Of a DNA stretch of 43,472 bases, positions 39,616-43,472 are shown in pieces. A model generated the notes under the pieces. That model worked only from the letters and a program-made list of their open reading frames with translations, had not been told where the DNA came from and did not search any database. The number at the start of each line of letters is the position of its first letter. Within the stretch, counting starts at the first letter, position 1. Source of the DNA: Verrucomicrobiota bacterium (GTDB lineage: Bacteria > Verrucomicrobiota > Verrucomicrobiia > Limisphaerales > J093); contig JAKQDD010000057.1 of the NCBI GenBank assembly GCA_029556615.1, positions 1 through 43,472 on the forward strand, given 5' to 3'. The translations under genes were made by a program, and so were the position numbers.

Positions 39616-40622
39616 CCTCGTGGTCCCTCACCGGCGTCGCAATGGCCCTGCTCGGCTCCCTGGCCTGGGGAGCCGGTCCGCAAAGCGCCGAGGGCGCGCC
39701 GGCGCCCCCCGGCCCGCCGACGCCGACGATCACCATGGCCCCTTTGCCTCCCGCGCCGCCTGCCACCGCGGCCACCCCGGACCCGATCGAGGCGTTCCGG
39801 GCGCTGCTCTCGCTCGCGCCTGCCGCCCGGGAAAAGGCGATCGCCAGCCGGTCAGCGTCGCAACAGGAGTACCTTCGGGCGCGGTTCAAGGAATTTGACG
39901 CGCTGCCCGCCGCGGAGCGCGAGGTCCGACTGCAATTGATGCAGCTGCGGTATCACCTGGGCGCCTTGATGCGCCTGGATCCTTCGAACCGGGTGGCCCG
40001 GCTCCAGCAGATCCCGCCCCTGGATCTCCCCCTCATCGAGCAACGGTTGCGAGCCTGGGACCAGCTCCCCCGGGACGAACAACAGGAACTCCTCCAGCAT
40101 GAAGGGACGCTGCGGCTCTTTCCCACGGCCACCAGCGAGATCGAGCCCCCTGCGAGCTCGACCCTCGATGGCTATTCGGCCGGACGCCGCCAGCAACTCG
40201 AGGCCGACCTCGAACGATGGCGGACCCTGCCGGAAGCCCAGCGCCATCGGGTCGCCCGCCACTTCAACACCTTCTTCTCCCTCAGCGAACGCCAACAGGC
40301 CCTGATCCTCGAGCGCCTCGATGCCGACGCGCGCCACCAACTGAAGCCGGCGCTCGCGGCACTGGAACGGCTGGCCCCCGAGGAACGCTTGCGCTGCCTC
40401 GATGCCTTCGACCGATTCACACGGATGAGCGCGGCCGAGCAGCAGCGTTTCCTGCGGAACGCGGCCCGTTGGCAGGGGATGAAGCCGGAGGAACGACGCG
40501 CCTGGCGCGCGTTTGCCGCCCGCTGGGTCCCGCCCAGCCAGCCTCCGCCCATCCCACCCCCCATGCCTGCGGCGCCCCGGTCGCGCCTCCCGACTCCCAC
40601 CAACGCGCAGGCAGCCCGGTGA
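39612..40622 (+). CDS. DUF3106-containing exported protein
   Basis: A 336-residue protein with a signal peptide (residues 1-20, ALLGSLAWGA), a Pro-rich linker (about 22-55) and then helical repeats of the form F-x-x-L-P-x-x-E-R-x-x-x-x-x, e.g. FKEFDALPAAEREVRLQLMQ, RAWDQLPRDEQQELLQ, and RFTRMSAAEQQRFLRNAARWQGMKPEERRAWR near the end, typical of DUF3106. The C-terminus is Pro-rich. In operons of this kind it is the third gene after an ECF sigma factor and an anti-sigma factor and probably acts in the periplasm. Function is unknown. Confidence 0.78.
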   Translation: MTSWSLTGVAMALLGSLAWGAGPQSAEGAPAPPGPPTPTITMAPLPPAPPATAATPDPIEAFRALLSLAPAAREKAIASRSASQQEYLRARFKEFDALPAAEREVRLQLMQLRYHLGALMRLDPSNRVARLQQIPPLDLPLIEQRLRAWDQLPRDEQQELLQHEGTLRLFPTATSEIEPPASSTLDGYSAGRRQQLEADLERWRTLPEAQRHRVARHFNTFFSLSERQQALILERLDADARHQLKPALAALERLAPEERLRCLDAFDRFTRMSAAEQQRFLRNAARWQGMKPEERRAWRAFAARWVPPSQPPPIPPPMPAAPRSRLPTPTNAQAAR

Positions 40623-40703
40623 CACGGGGCTTGCGAGGCGCGAAGGCAGGATACCTCGGCGAAAGTGACAGGGGGACAGAATCGGCCCCTTAGCGCCCCG
40701 ACA

Positions 40704-41126
40704 TCACCCCACCTGGAACGACACGCGGCGGATCAAGTCGGGGCCGAAGCTGTGCTGCAGCCGTTCGAGGATCTCGCGTCGCCGGTAGCGCACGATCTCG
40801 GCCATCCAGACATGGTTGTCCACCGTCACGAACAGGGTGCCTTGCCGCAGGCCGGTCGGGCGCGCATGGGCGACGACGTTCGGATCGAGCACGCCGTTCC
40901 AGACCTTGAGGATCTCGAGGTGCGTCTGCTGGCGGTCCAGCCCCAGCTCCTTGGTCACGCCCGCGAGCACCTTGTCGAGGGGGCGCACCCCGGAGGCCAT
41001 CGCCGTCTCCTCGGCCGACCAATCGGCTCCGCGCCACTCGGCGAGGGCGACGTCCCTTGCGGATCGGCGGCGGGGGCCGTTGTACCGGGGCGGGCCGGGA
41101 GGGCGGGCGGGACGATGCGCTGCCAT
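40704..41126 (-). CDS. DciA-like (DUF721) protein
   Basis: A 140-residue protein of the DUF721/DciA group. The C-terminal half has the family signature: VWNGVLDPNVVAHARPTGLRQGTLFVTVDNHVWMAEIVRYRRREILERLQHSFGPDLIRRVSFQVG. DciA proteins load the replicative helicase in bacteria lacking DnaC or DnaI. The N-terminal 45 residues are Pro/Arg-rich and unstructured. ATG 41126 gives this length; a start at 41183 would add 19 weakly supported residues. It is convergent with the DUF3106 gene, 81 bp apart. Confidence 0.82.
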   Translation of the reverse strand: MAAHRPARPPGPPRYNGPRRRSARDVALAEWRGADWSAEETAMASGVRPLDKVLAGVTKELGLDRQQTHLEILKVWNGVLDPNVVAHARPTGLRQGTLFVTVDNHVWMAEIVRYRRREILERLQHSFGPDLIRRVSFQVG

Positions 41127-41207
41127 GAGCGGGATCCAGAGTCTTCTACTTGGCCCGGAAACGTCACAAAAGAACCGGTGCAAGGGTTTCCGGGCTCAGC
41201 CGACGGA

Positions 41208-43268
41208 TCATCGGGCCGGGGCGATGCGTTCGTCCAGCACCAAGACCCCGTGAGGCGGCAGGTCATAATTGCCGGTGAAGGTGTTGCCGGTCAGGTAATC
41301 ATGCATCGGCTTGTAGAACGTGATCCGGACGAGCGACGCCGTGGGGTTCATGAGGAAGTAGATCTTGGCGTCCTCTTTCTGTCGCATGCTGACCTCGATG
41401 GTATCCGGCACCTTGAGGAGGGGGAAGAGATTGCACATCTGGCGGAGCCAGGTGACGAGGTCGTAGTAGAACTCCTGCTGGCACATGGTGCCGATGTAGA
41501 TCGCCTTGCCGAGGCCATAGTTGTTGATCGTCATGGCCGGGCGGCCGGCATAGAAGTCCTTGGCGTAGGTGGCCATCACCTGGCATTCCCGCGGTTCGAT
41601 CACGTCGCACCAGACCCGGGCGGTGTGCAGATGGCTGGTGGGGAAGGCGCCCTTGAACACCAGGTGATTCTCCTCGCCGGCAGGGATGGGATCGAACTCC
41701 TGGACTTCGAGCCCGAACAGGTCGGTCATGTCGTGCGGGAAACCGCTTTCGGGGGCGATATCGTGTTCATCGACCAGGCCGGTGTTGAACGTGCTCACCA
41801 GGGTGCCGCCGTTCTGGACATAGAGCTTCAGGAGGTCGGCCTCGCCCCCGGCCAGGAGGTGCAGCGAGGGCGCGAACACGATCTTGTATCGGGAGAGGTC
41901 CTCGGTGGGCCGCGCGAAGTCGACTGGGATGTTCCGGTCGTGCAGGGCGTTGTAGAACAGCATGACGTGCTCGCGCAGCTTGAAGAGCCGGGTGTGCTGT
42001 TGCGGCTGCTTGAGCTTCCATTCGGTCGGATGACTGTAGAGGATGCACGTCTCCGCCATGACGCGGGTGCCGCGCAGGACCGGTGCGAGCAGCTTGAGCT
42101 CCTCGCCGATCTGGCTGATCTCGCGGTAAACGCGGTTGTCGCCCCGCCCGTCGTGGGTCAGAACCCCGCCATAGAATTTCTCGGAGCCGATCCGCGGCGA
42201 CCGCCAGAAGAAGTAGAGGACGCCCGTCGCGCCCCGGGAGACCAGCTGGTACGTGAACAACCGAACCACCCCCGGCCGAAGCAGCGAGTTGACCTCCTGC
42301 CAGTTGACGTTGCCGGCCTTCTCCTCGATCACCCAGAAGCCCTCCTCGCCGTCCGGCGTGCGGATGCCCGTTTTCTTGAGAGACCGCATGATGTCGTGCT
42401 CGACCGCATTCTCCGAGGGCCGGTGGCGCAGGGTCGCGTAGCAGTCGAGCGAGACGAAATCGAGGACTTCGGCCATATCGAAGTGATCGTAGTGCCTCGA
42501 GAGCGCCCTCAGGTTGGTGGTCACCGGGATCCCCGGCGTCAGCTCGTGCAGCAGATCCACCTGCATCTTGACGAAAGCCACGCAGGTATCGCTGGCGAAC
42601 CGCATCCAGTCGAGCACCAGGGCGGGGTTGTGCACGGTGGGGGCGGCCATCGGCATGGGGACGTCCTCCCAGCGGGTGACCACCTGCCCCCAGAAGCGCA
42701 GGCCGAGGCAGTCATTCAGACGCTCGAGGGTCTCGTACTTGGCCTTGAGCCACGCATGCCAGTCGTTGCGAGCCTCGGGATTGAACGAGAACTCCGTCCG
42801 ATGGCCGCCGATCCCGTTGTCGACCTGCCAGGCGATGAGCTGGGGGTGGCGCCCCAGGTGCTGGGCGAGGGCGGTGACGATCCTGTTGGCGTACTGCCAG
42901 TAGACATTGCTGTTCATGCAGTAGCCGTGGCGCGTGCCGGGATGCAGCGTCAGACCCTGCTCGTCCTGCGGCAGGATCTCGGGGTGTTTCTGGGCCAGCC
43001 AGAGCGGCGGAGCCGCCGTCGGCGTGCCCAGCACCACTTGGATGCCGTGCAGCTTCATGACGTCCATCGCCCGCCACATCCAGTCGAAGTCGTACTTCCC
43101 CTCCTCCCGCTCGTAGAGCCCCCAACAGAATTCGCCCATCCGCACCACGTTGACCCCGGCCGCCACCATGAGCTGCGCGTCACGCTCCCATCGGGCCTCG
43201 GGATGCTCCGGCGTTCCAGCATAAGGGTAGACCCAGTGCTCCGGATGATAATCAACGCCAAAGTACAT
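41208..43268 (-). CDS. GH42-family beta-galactosidase-like protein, acid/base Glu missing
   Basis: A 686-residue glycoside hydrolase family 42 protein: MYFGVDYHPEHW at the start, NVVRMGEFCWGLYEREEGKYDFDWMWRAMDV, the TIM barrel, then a trimerisation domain and beta-sandwich. The nucleophile-type glutamate is present in WVIEEKAGNVNW (Glu315). The acid/base motif, normally WQVDNE, reads WQVDNG (Gly152, codon GGG at 42813-42815 on the complement). It could be a one-base mutation, an error, or a protein with a changed role. Without that residue, normal retaining hydrolysis would be crippled. No transporter or other sugar gene lies nearby. Confidence 0.88.
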   Translation of the reverse strand: MYFGVDYHPEHWVYPYAGTPEHPEARWERDAQLMVAAGVNVVRMGEFCWGLYEREEGKYDFDWMWRAMDVMKLHGIQVVLGTPTAAPPLWLAQKHPEILPQDEQGLTLHPGTRHGYCMNSNVYWQYANRIVTALAQHLGRHPQLIAWQVDNGIGGHRTEFSFNPEARNDWHAWLKAKYETLERLNDCLGLRFWGQVVTRWEDVPMPMAAPTVHNPALVLDWMRFASDTCVAFVKMQVDLLHELTPGIPVTTNLRALSRHYDHFDMAEVLDFVSLDCYATLRHRPSENAVEHDIMRSLKKTGIRTPDGEEGFWVIEEKAGNVNWQEVNSLLRPGVVRLFTYQLVSRGATGVLYFFWRSPRIGSEKFYGGVLTHDGRGDNRVYREISQIGEELKLLAPVLRGTRVMAETCILYSHPTEWKLKQPQQHTRLFKLREHVMLFYNALHDRNIPVDFARPTEDLSRYKIVFAPSLHLLAGGEADLLKLYVQNGGTLVSTFNTGLVDEHDIAPESGFPHDMTDLFGLEVQEFDPIPAGEENHLVFKGAFPTSHLHTARVWCDVIEPRECQVMATYAKDFYAGRPAMTINNYGLGKAIYIGTMCQQEFYYDLVTWLRQMCNLFPLLKVPDTIEVSMRQKEDAKIYFLMNPTASLVRITFYKPMHDYLTGNTFTGNYDLPPHGVLVLDERIAPAR

Positions 43269-43320
43269 AGGCTTTACTAGGGGTCTGTGCAAAAATTAAT
43301 TCCGGTTTTGCTGGAGGGGA

Positions 43321-43400
43321 TTGGGCTCGCCGGCGAGGCGCGACGAAGGAGCATAGCCTTGACCTCTGTGACTGAGGAGCAACGACGCCAGCGAGCCCAA
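43321..43400 (+). repeat. Structured repeat, copy B
   Basis: Perfect 10-bp arms TTGGGCTCGC (43321-43330) and GCGAGCCCAA (43391-43400) enclose the core with CGAGGCGCGA (43334-43343) and GGAGCAACGA (43376-43385). This is the same core order as copy A (1-100, minus strand), with different arm sequences that still pair. A GC-rich hairpin follows (about 43401-43438). Confidence 0.65.
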
Positions 43401-43443
43401 GCCCCCCAGCCCTTCGGGGCGGGGCGGCACCGGGCCCGCTGCA

Positions 43444-43472
43444 TCGTTCCTCGGTCGGTCGAGTATCGCAGA
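43444..43472 (-). repeat. Structured repeat, partial copy C at the window edge
   Basis: TCGTTCCTCGGTCGGTCGAG and the next few bases match copy A (22-47) at 24 of 26 positions. It is cut off by the window end. It lies in the orientation of copy A, opposite to copy B, so two copies form an inverted pair here. Confidence 0.6.

Noticed and set aside
40665..43280. 871-residue plus-strand open frame opposite DciA and GH42
   Set aside because: Antisense to two recognisable genes; its composition mirrors the reversed codons of GH42.

Overview
This is a gene-dense, GC-rich bacterial chromosome segment of 43.5 kb. Nothing in it looks like a prophage, transposase or CRISPR array. A member of the Verrucomicrobiota (Limisphaerales/Pedosphaera-like) is the best guess. 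The reasons are a large protein made of W-A-x-x-D-P-x-A-A repeats, an ECF sigma/anti-sigma/DUF3106 operon, abundant intergenic palindromic repeats, and a very over-represented CTCGAG hexamer. Several proteins (ferredoxin-type ATPases, orange-protein relatives, NosL) point to an anaerobic or facultative metal and redox lifestyle. The taxon is an inference from gene content only.

Left part (1-4243): repeat elements, then a five-gene operon encoding a small exported protein, an FtsX-type permease, a LolD/MacB-type ATPase, a polytopic membrane protein and a NosL-like copper lipoprotein. A 19-bp palindrome lies just before it.

Middle part (4648-13593): a PadR-type regulator with a palindrome before its start; an alginate-export-family porin; an SsuABC/TauABC-like ABC importer whose binding protein carries unusual His and Cys clusters; a metallo-beta-lactamase-fold hydrolase; a small zinc-ribbon protein; a CstA transporter; and a sigma-54 activator with a cysteine-rich PAS domain.

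Directly downstream, a near-consensus sigma-54 promoter (13746-13761) heads a ten-gene co-directional run (13776-22845). It encodes three NifX/orange-protein-like cofactor-binding proteins (one with a His-rich tail), a coiled-coil porin, a ZnuA/TroA-like binding protein and a ZnuB-like permease without an ATPase. It continues with two Mrp/MinD-family ATPases carrying 2x[4Fe-4S] ferredoxin inserts, a radical SAM protein and an apparently exported methyltransferase. The activator, COG1433 and ferredoxin-ATPase combination resembles the sigma-54-controlled orange protein (ORP) operons of Desulfovibrio, here merged with an outer-membrane and periplasmic metal-uptake route. This is the most interesting system in the window.

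Right part (22934-43268): mostly housekeeping and isolated genes. These are L-threonine aldolase, an isochorismatase-like hydrolase, the repeat protein, recG, a DUF4272 protein, an ABC-F ATPase, a methyltransferase, recA (with an EKPA-repeat N-terminus), a GNAT enzyme, argH, a NusG-like factor, PIN-PhoH, sigma/anti-sigma/DUF3106, a DciA-like protein, and a GH42 glycosidase whose acid/base glutamate is replaced by glycine. Several families of structured repeats are scattered through the intergenic spaces. One family lies at both window ends and has a conserved core with covarying outer arms.
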